A DNA stretch of 64,000 nucleotides from Neisseria chenwenguii. GTDB taxonomy: Bacteria > Pseudomonadota > Gammaproteobacteria > Burkholderiales > Neisseriaceae. Made by a program: the position numbers and the translations under genes. Of this stretch, positions 8,039-18,509 are shown piece after piece (positions within the stretch are counted from its first letter, which is position 1; each line of letters opens with the position of its first letter). The stretch is from the NCBI RefSeq assembly GCF_002216145.1, contig NZ_CP022278.1, positions 868,001 through 932,000 on the forward strand, given 5' to 3'. Below the pieces are notes generated by a model. It was not told the DNA's origin, made no database searches, and saw only the letters and a list, made by a program, of their open reading frames with translations.

Positions 8039-8785
8039 ATGAGCACGCAAGACCTGAGCGGCAAAATTGCCCTAGTAACCGGCGCATCACGCGGTATCGG
8101 CGCAGCGATTGCCGACACACTGGCTGCGGCCGGCGCAACGGTTGTCGGCACGGCAACCTCTGAAAGCGGCGCGGCGGCCATCAGCGAGCGTTTGACGCAA
8201 TGGGGCGGTCAGGGGCGCGCGCTGAATGCGGGAGAAGAAGGCAGCATCGAAGCGCTGATTGCCGACATTGAAAAAACATTCGGCAAACTGGATATTTTGG
8301 TCAACAACGCCGGCATTACCCGCGACAACCTGTTGATGCGCATGAAAGAAGAAGAATGGGACGACATCATGCAGATCAACCTGAAATCAGTGTTCCGCGC
8401 GTCTAAAGCAGTGTTGCGCGGCATGATGAAACAGCGCGCCGGCCGCATCATCAACATCACATCGGTTGTCGGCGTAATGGGCAATGCCGGCCAAACCAAC
8501 TACGCCGCCGCCAAAGCGGGCTTAATCGGTTTTTCCAAATCGCTGGCACGCGAAGCCGGCAGCCGCGGCATCACGGTCAACTGCGTGGCGCCGGGCTTCA
8601 TCGACACCGACATGACCCGTGTCCTGCCTGAAGAAACGCGCAAAATGTTTGAAGCGCAAACTTCGCTGGGCAAATTCGGCGACGCGCAAGACATCGCCGA
8701 TGCGGTTTTGTTTTTGGCAAGCGACCAGGCGAAATACATTACCGGCCAAACGCTGCACGTCAACGGCGGGATGCTGATGCCGTAA
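8039..8785 (+). CDS. fabG: 3-oxoacyl-[ACP] reductase
   Basis: NADPH-dependent reduction of 3-oxoacyl-ACP in the fatty acid elongation cycle. The 248-aa classical short-chain dehydrogenase has the nucleotide motif TGASRGIG (14-21), NNAG (89-92), Asn114, Ser142, Tyr155 and Lys159 (YAAAK), and ends in the typical HVNGGMLMP. The ATG at 8039 has an AAGGAT ribosome site. Terminators on both sides show that it is transcribed alone; acpP and fabF do not follow as they do in Escherichia coli. Confidence 0.97.
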   Translation: MSTQDLSGKIALVTGASRGIGAAIADTLAAAGATVVGTATSESGAAAISERLTQWGGQGRALNAGEEGSIEALIADIEKTFGKLDILVNNAGITRDNLLMRMKEEEWDDIMQINLKSVFRASKAVLRGMMKQRAGRIINITSVVGVMGNAGQTNYAAAKAGLIGFSKSLAREAGSRGITVNCVAPGFIDTDMTRVLPEETRKMFEAQTSLGKFGDAQDIADAVLFLASDQAKYITGQTLHVNGGMLMP

Positions 8786-8819
8786 GATTAGAAATAATTC
8801 CGAAGTGTATTATTTTTGC

Positions 8820-8857
8820 AAAGGCCGTCTGAATGTTTACTTATTCAGACGGCCTTT
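8820..8857 (+). terminator. fabG terminator (DUS pair)
   Basis: AAAGGCCGTCTGAAT and ATTCAGACGGCCTTT with an 8-nt loop, followed by TTTATTAG. Confidence 0.85.
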
Positions 8858-9020
8858 TTATTAGATAAAACATTATCCTGCGGTGTTTCTTGCTATAATC
8901 GAAACGCCGTTTGCGTGAATGACTTCTGCATTTTTCGGCGATTTTTTCAGACGGTCTGAGCTTTTTGGAAAATCAAAAAACAGACGGTTGGATGCCGCCT
9001 GAAAAAGGGAAAACCCGCTA

Positions 9021-9056
9021 CAGACGTTATTCCCGCGCAGGCAGGAATAACGTCTG
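9021..9056. repeat. dRS3-type palindrome in the fabG-antiporter gap
   Basis: CAGACGTTATTCC and GGAATAACGTCTG flank the dRS3-like core at 9029-9048. The whole 8858-9272 gap holds no convincing gene: it contains this palindrome, four DUS or DUS-like cores (near 8947, 9063, 9127 and 9206) and a CAGACGGTCTCTTCGG...GCAACGGTCTC block related to the repeats at 29818 and 40470. The antiporter promoter must be here but I cannot place it. Confidence 0.65.
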
Positions 9057-9272
9057 TGAAAATTTCAGACGGTCTCTTCGGTTTTCGCAACGGTCTCAAT
9101 CTGAAATTTTCGCAAGCAACAAACAGGCCGTCTGAAAACACCGCCGTCCAACCCCAAAACAACACAACAACCCGCCGCCGCATCGCCGCGCCCAACCAAT
9201 CTTTCAGACGGCCTGTCCGCCGTTCTGACGTGCCGATGCCGTCTGAAACCCTACGCTACAGAAACTGCGCCC

Positions 9273-11258
9273 ATGCCACACATCTCGCTCGCCCCCGTCG
9301 TTATCGTTCTGCTCGTTTCGGTCATCACCGTGATTTTCTGCCGCAAATTCAATGTTCCGTCCATGCTGGGCTACCTGCTGGTCGGCTTTATTGCGGGCCC
9401 GGGTATGCTGAGCCTGATTCCGAAAAGCGAGGCTACGGATTATTTGGGCGAAATCGGCATCGTGTTTCTGATGTTCAGCATCGGTCTCGAATTTTCGCTG
9501 CCCAAGCTCAAAGCCATGCGCCGTTTGGTGTTCGGATTGGGCGGTTTGCAGGTCGGCGTGACCATGCTGGCGGTGATGGGCGTTTTGATGATTGCGGGCA
9601 CGCCGTTTAACTGGGCGTTTGCCGTCGGCGGCGCGCTGGCGATGTCGTCCACCGCCATCGTCAGCCGCCTGCTTTCGGAAAAGTCCGAACTTGACCAGCC
9701 GCACGGCCAGATGGCAATGGGCGTGCTGCTGATGCAGGACATCGCCGTCGTGCCGCTGATGATTTTAATCCCCGCGCTCTCTGGCGGCAGCGAAGGCAGC
9801 CTTTGGGTAGAGTTGGGTTTAGCCGCGCTGAAAATGGCGGCGATGCTGGGCATTTTGTTTGTTGTCGGCAATAAAATCATGTCGCCGTGGTTCAGACTGG
9901 TCGCCAAACGCAAATCGTCCGAACTTTTTATGATTAATGTGCTGCTGGTGACGCTGGGCGTGGCTTATCTGACCGAATCGGCCGGTCTGTCGCTGGCGTT
10001 GGGCGCGTTTGTGGCTGGAATGCTGTTGTCCGAAACCGAATACCGCTTTCAGGTGGAAGACGACATCCGTCCGTTCCGCGACATTCTGCTCGGTTTTTTC
10101 TTTATCACTGTCGGCATGAAGCTCGACATTCAGGCGCTCGGCAGCAACTGGCAGATGGTGCTGGTTTTGTTTGCCGTGTTGATTCTTCTGAAAGCGCTGG
10201 TCATTTTCCTGATTGCCCGCCGTATGCAGCACCCAAACGCCGACAGTCTGAAAGCCGCGCTGTATCTGGCGCAAGGCGGCGAATTCGGTTTCGTGATGCT
10301 GGCGGTTTCCAGCAAAATCAACATGGTTTCGCCCGCGCTGGAACAAGCCGCTACCGCGGCCATTCTGCTTTCCATGATTGCCGCGCCGTTCCTCTTGGGA
10401 AGCAGCGACAAAATCGTTTCGCTGCTGTTTAAATCCAACGATTGGGACTTAAAAGCCGTCGATTTGCACGCCATGCTGGTCGAAACCATGAGCAAATCCG
10501 AACACGTCCTCATCATCGGTTTCGGACGCGGCGGACAAACCATCGGCCGTATCCTCGCGCAGGAAAACATTCCCTACTTCGCCCTCGACCTCGACGCCGA
10601 GCGCGTCCATATCGCCCACAGCGCGGGTGAGCCGGTGGCGTTCGGTGACGCCAAACGCCGCGAAGTGCTCGAAGCCGCAGGCCTGGCACGCGCCAAAATG
10701 GTTGTTTTAACCATCAACAATATGCACGAAACCCAACACATTCTCGACAACATCATGGCGATGCACCCGGGTATGCAGGTTTACGCCCGCGCCATCGACG
10801 ACGATTACGTCAAACACTTCACCGACATGGGCGCCGAAGAAGCCGTTTCCGACACCAAAGAAACCAGCCTCGCCCTCGCCGCCTACGCCATGCTCGCCAA
10901 CGGCGTGCCGTACAACCGCGTTTACCAAACCCTGATGAACATCCGCCGCAGCCGTTACGCCTCGCTGGAGGATCTGTTTGTCGGCAGCGATGACGAAACC
11001 ACGTTTTCCGAAGAAAGCCACAACATCAGCCGCCACGCGTTTACCCTCGTCGGCGAAGCCCACGCCATCGGCAAAAGCATCCACGAGCTGCCGACAGACC
11101 GCAAACACCTCAAACTGCTGTTTATCCGCCGCAATACCGGCCGCATCGAAAACCCCGATCCCGACTTCCGTTTCCAATCCGGCGACATTTTGGTGGTTGC
11201 CGGCCGAAAAGAAGAAATTATTTCTTTTGAAAACTGGAGTTTGCAGGGAAAAGCCTGA
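9273..11258 (+). CDS. Kef-type monovalent cation:proton antiporter (CPA2)
   Basis: 661 aa. The N-terminal 390 residues form about 12-13 membrane helices with the CPA2 features GPGMLSLI, FSIGLEFSLPKL and AQGGEFGFVM. Next comes a cytoplasmic RCK/TrkA-N domain with the nucleotide motif GFGRGGQTIG and a typical acidic strand end (ALDLD), then a TrkA-C domain (FTLVGEAHAIGKSIHELP...SGDILVVAG). It is expected to exchange K+ or Na+ for H+ at the inner membrane, gated by a nucleotide. It resembles KefB/KefC in layout, but no ancillary KefF/KefG gene is adjacent, so glutathione gating is not shown. The ATG at 9273 is the first plausible start after a DUS-rich leader. Confidence 0.92.
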   Translation: MPHISLAPVVIVLLVSVITVIFCRKFNVPSMLGYLLVGFIAGPGMLSLIPKSEATDYLGEIGIVFLMFSIGLEFSLPKLKAMRRLVFGLGGLQVGVTMLAVMGVLMIAGTPFNWAFAVGGALAMSSTAIVSRLLSEKSELDQPHGQMAMGVLLMQDIAVVPLMILIPALSGGSEGSLWVELGLAALKMAAMLGILFVVGNKIMSPWFRLVAKRKSSELFMINVLLVTLGVAYLTESAGLSLALGAFVAGMLLSETEYRFQVEDDIRPFRDILLGFFFITVGMKLDIQALGSNWQMVLVLFAVLILLKALVIFLIARRMQHPNADSLKAALYLAQGGEFGFVMLAVSSKINMVSPALEQAATAAILLSMIAAPFLLGSSDKIVSLLFKSNDWDLKAVDLHAMLVETMSKSEHVLIIGFGRGGQTIGRILAQENIPYFALDLDAERVHIAHSAGEPVAFGDAKRREVLEAAGLARAKMVVLTINNMHETQHILDNIMAMHPGMQVYARAIDDDYVKHFTDMGAEEAVSDTKETSLALAAYAMLANGVPYNRVYQTLMNIRRSRYASLEDLFVGSDDETTFSEESHNISRHAFTLVGEAHAIGKSIHELPTDRKHLKLLFIRRNTGRIENPDPDFRFQSGDILVVAGRKEEIISFENWSLQGKA

Positions 11259-11275
11259 TTCCCCGCAAATAAAAC

Positions 11276-11304
11276 TTGCGTAACAAACGGTTTTTTGATT
11301 TAAT
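11276..11304 (+). promoter_or_regulatory. Candidate tRNA operon promoter
   Basis: TTGCGT (11276-11281), 17-bp spacer, TTTAAT (11299-11304), ending about 25 bp before the first tRNA. The -10 box is a fair match to the sigma-70 consensus. Confidence 0.5.
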
Positions 11305-11329
11305 AACGTCTTCGCAGTTTTGCGTAAAC

Positions 11330-11405
11330 GGGTGATTAGCTCAGTTGGTAGAGCGTCTGCCTTACAAGCAGAATGTCGGCGGTTCGACTCCGTCATCACC
11401 CACCA
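11330..11405 (+). tRNA. tRNA-Val (TAC), copy 1
   Basis: Full cloverleaf: acceptor GGGTGAT/ATCACCC, D arm TAGCTCAGTTGGTAGAGC, anticodon loop CTTACAA with TAC, T loop GTTCGACTC, and an encoded CCA. The 76 nt are identical to copy 2. Confidence 0.97.
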
Positions 11406-11437
11406 GTTTCCCTTTCACCGCTTATGCGTTGAAATGC

Positions 11438-11514
11438 GCGGTGGTAGCTCAGTTGGTTAGAGTACCGGCCTGTCACGCCGGGGGTCGCGGGTTCGAGCCC
11501 CGTCCGCCGCGCCA
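11438..11514 (+). tRNA. tRNA-Asp (GTC), copy 1
   Basis: Acceptor GCGGTGG pairs with CCGCCGC, discriminator G, encoded CCA. The anticodon loop CTGTCAC gives GTC. The tail GGGGGTCGCGGGTTCGAG matches bacterial tRNA-Asp. Confidence 0.97.
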
Positions 11515-11521
11515 AATTCCA

Positions 11522-11547
11522 AAAGTACCGTTTAACGGTGCTTTTTA
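11522..11547 (+). terminator. Hairpin after the first tRNA pair
   Basis: AAAAGTACCG TTTAA CGGTGCTTTTT: a 9-bp stem with one G-T pair, followed by T-rich sequence. It may terminate the transcript or serve as a processing site, since the second tRNA pair begins 14 bp later. Confidence 0.65.
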
Positions 11548-11560
11548 ATTAAGAAGTTTC

Positions 11561-11636
11561 GGGTGATTAGCTCAGTTGGTAGAGCGTCTGCCTTACAAGC
11601 AGAATGTCGGCGGTTCGACTCCGTCATCACCCACCA
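11561..11636 (+). tRNA. tRNA-Val (TAC), copy 2
   Basis: Identical to the copy at 11330-11405. The two copies are exactly 231 bp apart. Confidence 0.97.
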
Positions 11637-11668
11637 GTTTCCCTTTCACCGCTTATGCGTTGAAATGC

Positions 11669-11745
11669 GCGGTGGTAGCTCAGTTGGTTAGAGTACCGGC
11701 CTGTCACGCCGGGGGTCGCGGGTTCGAGCCCCGTCCGCCGCGCCA
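11669..11745 (+). tRNA. tRNA-Asp (GTC), copy 2
   Basis: Identical to the copy at 11438-11514; the 32-bp Val-Asp spacer is identical as well. This shows a recent tandem duplication or conversion of the unit. Confidence 0.97.
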
Positions 11746-11751
11746 AATTTT

Positions 11752-11779
11752 AAAAGCACCGTTTTCTGCGGTGCTTTTT
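11752..11779 (+). terminator. tRNA operon terminator
   Basis: AAAGCACCG TTTTCTG CGGTGCTTT followed by TTT. It corresponds to the hairpin after the first pair but has a perfect stem. Confidence 0.85.
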
Positions 11780-11890
11780 TGCACATAACGCTTACCTCTT
11801 CCTCCTAACACAAACTGTTTTTCTACCAATTTTGGTTTTAATTAATTTTTAACCGTCGATTTTTAATTCCTGACACTCACACCAAACAAA

Positions 11891-11929
11891 AACAGAGGCC
11901 GTCCGAAAAATATTCAGACGGCCTCTGTT
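11891..11929. terminator. dnaJ terminator (DUS pair)
   Basis: AACAGAGGCCGTCCGAA and TTCAGACGGCCTCTGTT with one mismatch, 43 bp past the dnaJ stop on the minus strand; it could also stop read-through from the tRNAs. Confidence 0.75.
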
Positions 11930-11971
11930 TTCCGTCGGCATTACCAATCTTCTGATAAAACACGACAAAAA

Positions 11972-13117
11972 TCAGTCAAACAAATCGCCTACTTTATCCC
12001 AAAACGACTTCTTACGTGGTGTTTGACTGCGGTCAAGACCGGTGGAGATTTTTTCAAATTCTTCCAACAGCTCTTTCTGGCGATCGGTCAGGTTGACGGG
12101 GGTTTCGACCAAAACGTGGCAGTACAAATCTCCCGTGGCGCTGGAACGCAGCGATTTGATGCCCTTGCCTTTGACGCGCATACGGCGGCCGGTTTGGGTT
12201 TCTTTCGGGATGTTGAGTTTGACTTTGCCGTCAAGCGTAGGCACTTCCACGTCGCCGCCGAGCGCGGCGACGGCGAAGCTGATGGGCAGTTCGCAATGCA
12301 GATCCAAGCCGTTGCGCTCGAAGATTTTGTGTTCTTTCACGCGCACGTTGACGTACAAATCGCCGGCGGGTGCGCCGTGTTGGCCGGGTTCGCCCTCGCC
12401 GCTCAGGCGGATGCGTTGTCCGTCGTCGATGCCGGCGGGAATGTTGACTTCCACGGTTTTACTGGTTTTGGTACGCCCTTCGCCGCGGCATTTGACGCAC
12501 GGGTCTTTGATTTCGCGTCCCGTGCCGTGACAGGTCGGACAGGTCTGCTGCATCTGGAAAATCGCCTGACGGATGTGCACCGTTCCCGATCCGTGGCAGG
12601 TCGAACAGGTTGAAGCGGATGTTCCCGGCTTGGCGCCGCTGCCGTGGCAGACGTCGCATTCTTCGTAAGTCGGAATGTTGATGCGCTTTTTGATACCTTT
12701 GGCGGCCTCTTCGAGCGTAATTTCCACGCCGACCTGCAAGTCTGCTCCCTGATAATTGGGCTGGCGTCCGCCGCCTGCGCCGCCGCCAAACATCTGGCTG
12801 AAAATGTCGCCGAAATCAAAGCCCTGCGCACCGCCGAAGCCGCCGCCAAATCCGCCGAACCCGCCCGCGCCACCAAATCCGCCGGCGCCCTGTTCAAACG
12901 CGGCATGGCCGAATTGGTCGTATGCGGCACGTTTTTCCTTGTCGGAAAGCGTGTCGTAGGCTTTTTGAACTTCCTTAAATTTCTCTTCCGCTTCCTTGTT
13001 GTCGGGATTGCGGTCGGGATGGTATTTCATCGCCAGCTTGCGGTAGGCTTTTTTGATGTCGTCGTCGCTAGCGCCTTTGGCGACACCCAGCGTTTCGTAA
13101 TAGTCTTTGTTGCTCAT
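11972..13117 (-). CDS. dnaJ: Chaperone protein DnaJ
   Basis: Hsp40 co-chaperone that delivers unfolded proteins to DnaK and stimulates its ATPase. The 381-aa product has all type I parts: J domain with HPD at 33-35, a Gly/Phe-rich linker (about 75-120), a zinc-binding domain with four CxxCxGxG motifs ([32 protein letters not shown]) and a C-terminal substrate-binding region. ATG at 13117. A heat-shock-type promoter lies 40-70 bp upstream, and grpE and dnaK are not adjacent. Confidence 0.98.
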   Translation of the reverse strand: MSNKDYYETLGVAKGASDDDIKKAYRKLAMKYHPDRNPDNKEAEEKFKEVQKAYDTLSDKEKRAAYDQFGHAAFEQGAGGFGGAGGFGGFGGGFGGAQGFDFGDIFSQMFGGGAGGGRQPNYQGADLQVGVEITLEEAAKGIKKRINIPTYEECDVCHGSGAKPGTSASTCSTCHGSGTVHIRQAIFQMQQTCPTCHGTGREIKDPCVKCRGEGRTKTSKTVEVNIPAGIDDGQRIRLSGEGEPGQHGAPAGDLYVNVRVKEHKIFERNGLDLHCELPISFAVAALGGDVEVPTLDGKVKLNIPKETQTGRRMRVKGKGIKSLRSSATGDLYCHVLVETPVNLTDRQKELLEEFEKISTGLDRSQTPRKKSFWDKVGDLFD

Positions 13118-13158
13118 GGTTTGGTCTGAATGAAAATGTAATGAAATCGGATTCTATA

Positions 13159-13186
13159 ATATGGGCGGTGGCAGGAAACTCAAGGG
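13159..13186 (-). promoter_or_regulatory. Sigma-32-like (heat shock) promoter of dnaJ
   Basis: On the minus strand, CCCTTGAG (13179-13186), then 11-13 bp, then CGCCCATAT (13159-13167). This fits the RpoH consensus CTTGAA - N13-15 - CCCCATNT closely. A poorer sigma-70 reading (TTGAGT, 16 bp, TATTAT) overlaps it. Confidence 0.6.
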
Positions 13187-13200
13187 CGGCGGGACAAATA

Positions 13201-13243
13201 AAGGCCGTCCGAAAACGGCGCAGCGGCGGTTTTCAGACGGCCT
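13201..13243. terminator. DUS pair between dnaJ and the riboswitch
   Basis: AAGGCCGTCCGAAAAC and GTTTTCAGACGGCCT. It stands upstream of both divergent units, so its role as a terminator is doubtful. Confidence 0.5.
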
Positions 13244-13280
13244 GCCTTGTTTTACCTAACGTCTTTCATTATAATTCCGC

Positions 13281-13395
13281 CACTCTTACGGGAGTAGCTA
13301 TCTGAATTTTCCCAGAGCCCCGGTCAACATCATCGCCCTTGTGCGTGGCCGCGGCATCTTCTGCCAAACGGAAGACCGGCGAGACGTAAGCGTTG
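13281..13395 (+). promoter_or_regulatory. yybP-ykoY (Mn2+-sensing) riboswitch aptamer
   Basis: The two conserved metal-binding loops are present: ACGGGAGTAGCT in L1 (13288-13299) and GGCGAGACG in L3 (13378-13386). The conserved CCGGTCAACATCATCG block lies between them at about 13320-13335. CACTCTTAC (13281-13289) can pair with GTAAGCGTTG (13386-13395) as P1. The class senses Mn2+ and usually switches exporters on. The position directly before a UPF0016 exporter gene is the classic context. Confidence 0.85.
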
Positions 13396-13443
13396 CAGAT
13401 ACCCGCGCGGGCGGTATCTGCGGCGCTTTCCCGCCCGCGTTTT
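13395..13443 (+). terminator. Riboswitch expression platform with alternative hairpins
   Basis: Two mutually exclusive stems. Stem A is GCAGATACC (13395-13403) with GGTATCTGC (13413-13421). Stem B is CGCGGGCGG (13406-13414) with CCGCCCGCG (13431-13439), followed by TTTT (13440-13443), which makes it an intrinsic terminator. Stem A consumes the 5' arm of B and so acts as an antiterminator. Which stem the metal-bound aptamer favours is inferred (stem A, giving expression). Confidence 0.75.
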
Positions 13444-13462
13444 CGGTTTGAGTATCTAAAAA

Positions 13463-14035
13463 ATGGAAGCCTTCCTTTCCTCGACGCTCGGCGTCGCCAT
13501 CACCGAAATCGGTGATAAAACCCAGCTTTTGGCCTTGTTTCTTGCCGCCCGTTTTGCGCAGAAAAATGCGATTGTGGCGGGCATTTTTGTGGCGACGCTG
13601 TTAAACCATCTGGTTTCGGCTTCTTTGGGCGTGTGGCTGGCGCAGTTTGTGTCACCCGAGATGGTGAAATGGATCGTCGGCGGCAGTTTTATTGCGGTCG
13701 GGCTGTGGCTGCTGCTGCCAGACAAAGACGATAATCCCGACAGCAAATGGCTGAAATACGGGGCGTTTGGTGCGACGGTGGTGCTGTTTTTTCTGGCGGA
13801 AATCGGTGATAAAACGCAGATTGCGACGGTGTTGCTGGCGGCGAAATATCAGGCATTGTTTATGGTGGTGGCGGGCAGCGTGCTGGGGCTGATGCTGGCG
13901 AATGTGCCGGTAGTGTATCTGGGCGAGATGCTGATGAAGAAAATTCCCGCCAAAGCTGTGCGCATCGCGGCCTGCGTGCTGTTTTGCGTATTGGGCTTGG
14001 TGACGCTGGCAGGGCGGGGAATTGCGCTGGGTTAG
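13463..14035 (+). CDS. UPF0016/GDT1-family manganese exporter (MneA-like)
   Basis: 190-aa inner-membrane protein with six predicted helices in two homologous halves, each carrying the family's EIGDKTQ motif (Glu15-Thr20 and Glu113-Thr118), which forms the cation path. Members such as MneA and the TMEM165/GDT1 proteins move Mn2+ and Ca2+. The upstream Mn riboswitch supports Mn2+ export. The ATG at 13463 has only a weak GAG ribosome site. It ends 11 bp before the pseudouridine synthase gene with a DUS in between, so the two may share a transcript. Confidence 0.92.
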   Translation: MEAFLSSTLGVAITEIGDKTQLLALFLAARFAQKNAIVAGIFVATLLNHLVSASLGVWLAQFVSPEMVKWIVGGSFIAVGLWLLLPDKDDNPDSKWLKYGAFGATVVLFFLAEIGDKTQIATVLLAAKYQALFMVVAGSVLGLMLANVPVVYLGEMLMKKIPAKAVRIAACVLFCVLGLVTLAGRGIALG

Positions 14036-14046
14036 GCCGTCTGAAA

Positions 14047-14694
14047 ATGTTTGAGATTCTGTTTCGCAACGAAGATTTTGTCGCGGTTAACAAGCCTTGC
14101 GGGGTGGCGGTGCAGCAGGAATCGCTGCTGCCCGATTTGGCCGCGCAGCTTGGTGTGGCGCGGCTTTGGCTGGTGCACCGCTTGGATAAGGAAACGAGCG
14201 GGGTTTTGCTGTTGGCTTTAAACGCAGAATCGGCGTCTGAACTTGCGCAGATGTTTACGGACAAGGCGGTGAAGAAAACCTATCTGGCTTTGAGCGACCG
14301 CAAGCCGTCGAAAAAGCAGGGCTGGGTTAAGGGCGGAATGGAAAAATCGCGGCGCGGTTCGTGGAAGCTGACGCGTGCGGCGGAAAATTTTGCCGTGACC
14401 CGCTTTCAGAGTTTCGGCTTGGAAAACAGCCTGCGGCTGTTTATTCTCGAGCCGCACACGGGTAAAACCCATCAGTTGCGCGTTGCGGCGAAAAGCCTCG
14501 GCAGCCCGCTTCTGGGCGACAGCCGCTACGGCGGCAGCCCGGCGCCGCGCCTGTTTCTTCATGCCTGGAAAATCTGTTTGGACCGGCACGGCAGCACGCT
14601 GGAAATCTCTGCGCCTTTGGGTAAAGAATGGCCGTCTGAAAAAATAAAAGCGTTAACCGTTCCCGTCAAGCAGTTAACAGACGGCATAGTATAA
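14047..14694 (+). CDS. RluA-family pseudouridine synthase
   Basis: 215 aa. Converts uridine to pseudouridine in rRNA or tRNA; the target cannot be read from the sequence. It has the RluA signature VHRLDKETSGVLLLA with catalytic Asp47, and HTGKTHQLRVAAKSLGSPLLGD later. There is no N-terminal S4 domain, so it resembles the short TruC/RluA type or the TIGR01621 clade. The ATG at 14047 is inside a DUS-derived leader (CCGTCTGAAAATG). An internal partial DUS near the 3' end encodes PSEK. Confidence 0.9.
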   Translation: MFEILFRNEDFVAVNKPCGVAVQQESLLPDLAAQLGVARLWLVHRLDKETSGVLLLALNAESASELAQMFTDKAVKKTYLALSDRKPSKKQGWVKGGMEKSRRGSWKLTRAAENFAVTRFQSFGLENSLRLFILEPHTGKTHQLRVAAKSLGSPLLGDSRYGGSPAPRLFLHAWKICLDRHGSTLEISAPLGKEWPSEKIKALTVPVKQLTDGIV

Positions 14695-14726
14695 TGGCCG
14701 CTCCTATTGAAAAGACACACAACAGC

Positions 14727-15371
14727 ATGAAAACGATTTACACCCGACTGCTTCCTGCATTGATTCTCGGCCTGACTACATGGCAGGCGCAGGCGGCAAA
14801 CTATATCTGCAACGTTGACGGCACGCCCGTCTTTACCAATAAAAAAGTCGGCAAAGACTGCACGGCCTCCCAAACCGACGGCACAGCGGAAATCTCCGAT
14901 GAAACCGCCCAACAGGCGCAGCCCGAAAAAATCAACCTGAAAGAGCCGCCCGGCGAAGCCGCGCCCGAGGTCGACGACATCAAAATCCTGACAAGCAAAC
15001 AAAGCGGCAGCGTAACCAATTCCGCCGATGCGGCCAATCCCCGCCTGAACATCAAACTTCGCAAGGGCGGAACGGCGGGAACGGCAGATTTGAAATCGGC
15101 CAAAGAGCGTGCCGCCGAACTCAACCGCAAAGCCAAAATCATCCCCGCCCCCGTTATTGCCGCCCCTGCGGCCAAATCCAAGCCGCAGCTGACGCGCAAG
15201 CAGATTCTGCAAAACGAAGTGCGCAACGAGCAGGCCGCGCTGGTGCGCGCCAAAGCGCAGTTGAGCGTAGCGCAGAAAAAAGGCGATGTGGCGAAAATCA
15301 GCCGTCTGAATCAGGCGGTGAAAGACCGAGAAGCCAATATTCGGGCGATTCAGGGCGAAATGCGCCGCTGA
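14727..15371 (+). CDS. Secreted DUF4124-like protein
   Basis: 214 aa with a clear signal peptide (MKTIYTRLLPALILGLT, then cleavage after WQAQA). The mature N-terminus ANYICNVDGTPVFTNKKVGKDC is of DUF4124 type: a small two-cysteine domain found in periplasmic proteins. A variable Ala/Pro/Lys-rich middle follows, then a charged, probably coiled-coil C-terminus (about 155-214, RKQILQNEVRNEQAALVRAK). Function is unknown. The ATG at 14727 sits just before the signal peptide; a longer start upstream overlaps the preceding gene. Confidence 0.8.
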   Translation: MKTIYTRLLPALILGLTTWQAQAANYICNVDGTPVFTNKKVGKDCTASQTDGTAEISDETAQQAQPEKINLKEPPGEAAPEVDDIKILTSKQSGSVTNSADAANPRLNIKLRKGGTAGTADLKSAKERAAELNRKAKIIPAPVIAAPAAKSKPQLTRKQILQNEVRNEQAALVRAKAQLSVAQKKGDVAKISRLNQAVKDREANIRAIQGEMRR

Positions 15372-15396
15372 TAGTCCAGCCGCAGGCACTATTTCA

Positions 15397-15558
15397 ATGA
15401 AACTGCTGTTAAAGTCTGTCTTGGGTGTTTTGACAGTATCGGCAGCCAATATTCTGCTTTATCCCGATAAATCCCCTTTAAAATTACTGCTGGAAAGTCT
15501 GATTTCCGTCGGCGTTCTTACTGCCGTTCTTTATACCGTTTTCAAGCAGAGAAAATAA
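15397..15558 (+). CDS. Small membrane protein, 53 aa
   Basis: Short reading frame starting MKLLLKSVLGVLTVSAANIL and ending VLYTVFKQRK. It has two hydrophobic stretches (about 4-19 and 29-46) joined by a polar YPDKSP turn, and a basic tail, as in a two-helix inner-membrane miniprotein. It lies 26 bp after the DUF4124-like gene and directly before a DUS terminator, which marks the end of that transcript. The ribosome site is weak and I recognise no family. Confidence 0.5.
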   Translation: MKLLLKSVLGVLTVSAANILLYPDKSPLKLLLESLISVGVLTAVLYTVFKQRK

Positions 15559-15574
15559 TATCGGAAATCCTACT

Positions 15575-15655
15575 GAAGGCCGTCTGAAAACTTTGATGGT
15601 TGGCGAGCTTAGTCGAACCGCTACGCTCGGCAGCCGGTGTTTTCAGACGGCCTTC
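15575..15655 (+). terminator. Terminator-like DUS pair with a repeat in its loop
   Basis: GAAGGCCGTCTGAAAAC (15575-15591) and its exact complement (15639-15655). The 47-nt loop contains a GAGCTTAGTCGAACCGCTACGC block related to the GAGCGTAGCCGAAG repeats. Confidence 0.6.
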
Positions 15656-15688
15656 TGCGTTCAATCCGCCATACCGCCAACTCCTTGA

Positions 15689-18385
<2,697 letters not shown>

Positions 18386-18401
18386 TTTTGAAGGAAACAA
18401 A

Positions 18402-18425
18402 GGCCGTCTGAATTTTCAGACGGCC
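18402..18425. terminator. leuS terminator (DUS pair)
   Basis: GGCCGTCTGAA and TTCAGACGGCC with a 2-nt loop, 16 bp after the leuS stop. It also lies 85 bp past the comP stop on the other strand. Confidence 0.6.
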
Positions 18426-18509
18426 CGAGCCGTAGAAATTACCGGTCTAAAACGGGGGTACCCGTTTTGGGCTGTTTTTTTACAAAGGCCCCCACCTTCA
18501 TCCAAGGCT

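Noticed and set aside
9056..9610. A 184-codon plus-strand frame before and over the antiporter start.
   Set aside because: Low-complexity, DUS-derived peptide that overlaps the antiporter in another frame.
11345..11788. Two near-identical 67-70 codon frames.
   Set aside because: They are translations of the duplicated tRNA genes.
14047..14694. Assignment of the pseudouridine synthase to a specific enzyme such as TruC or RluA.
   Set aside because: The catalytic motif is shared by the family, and the sequence alone does not fix the target site.
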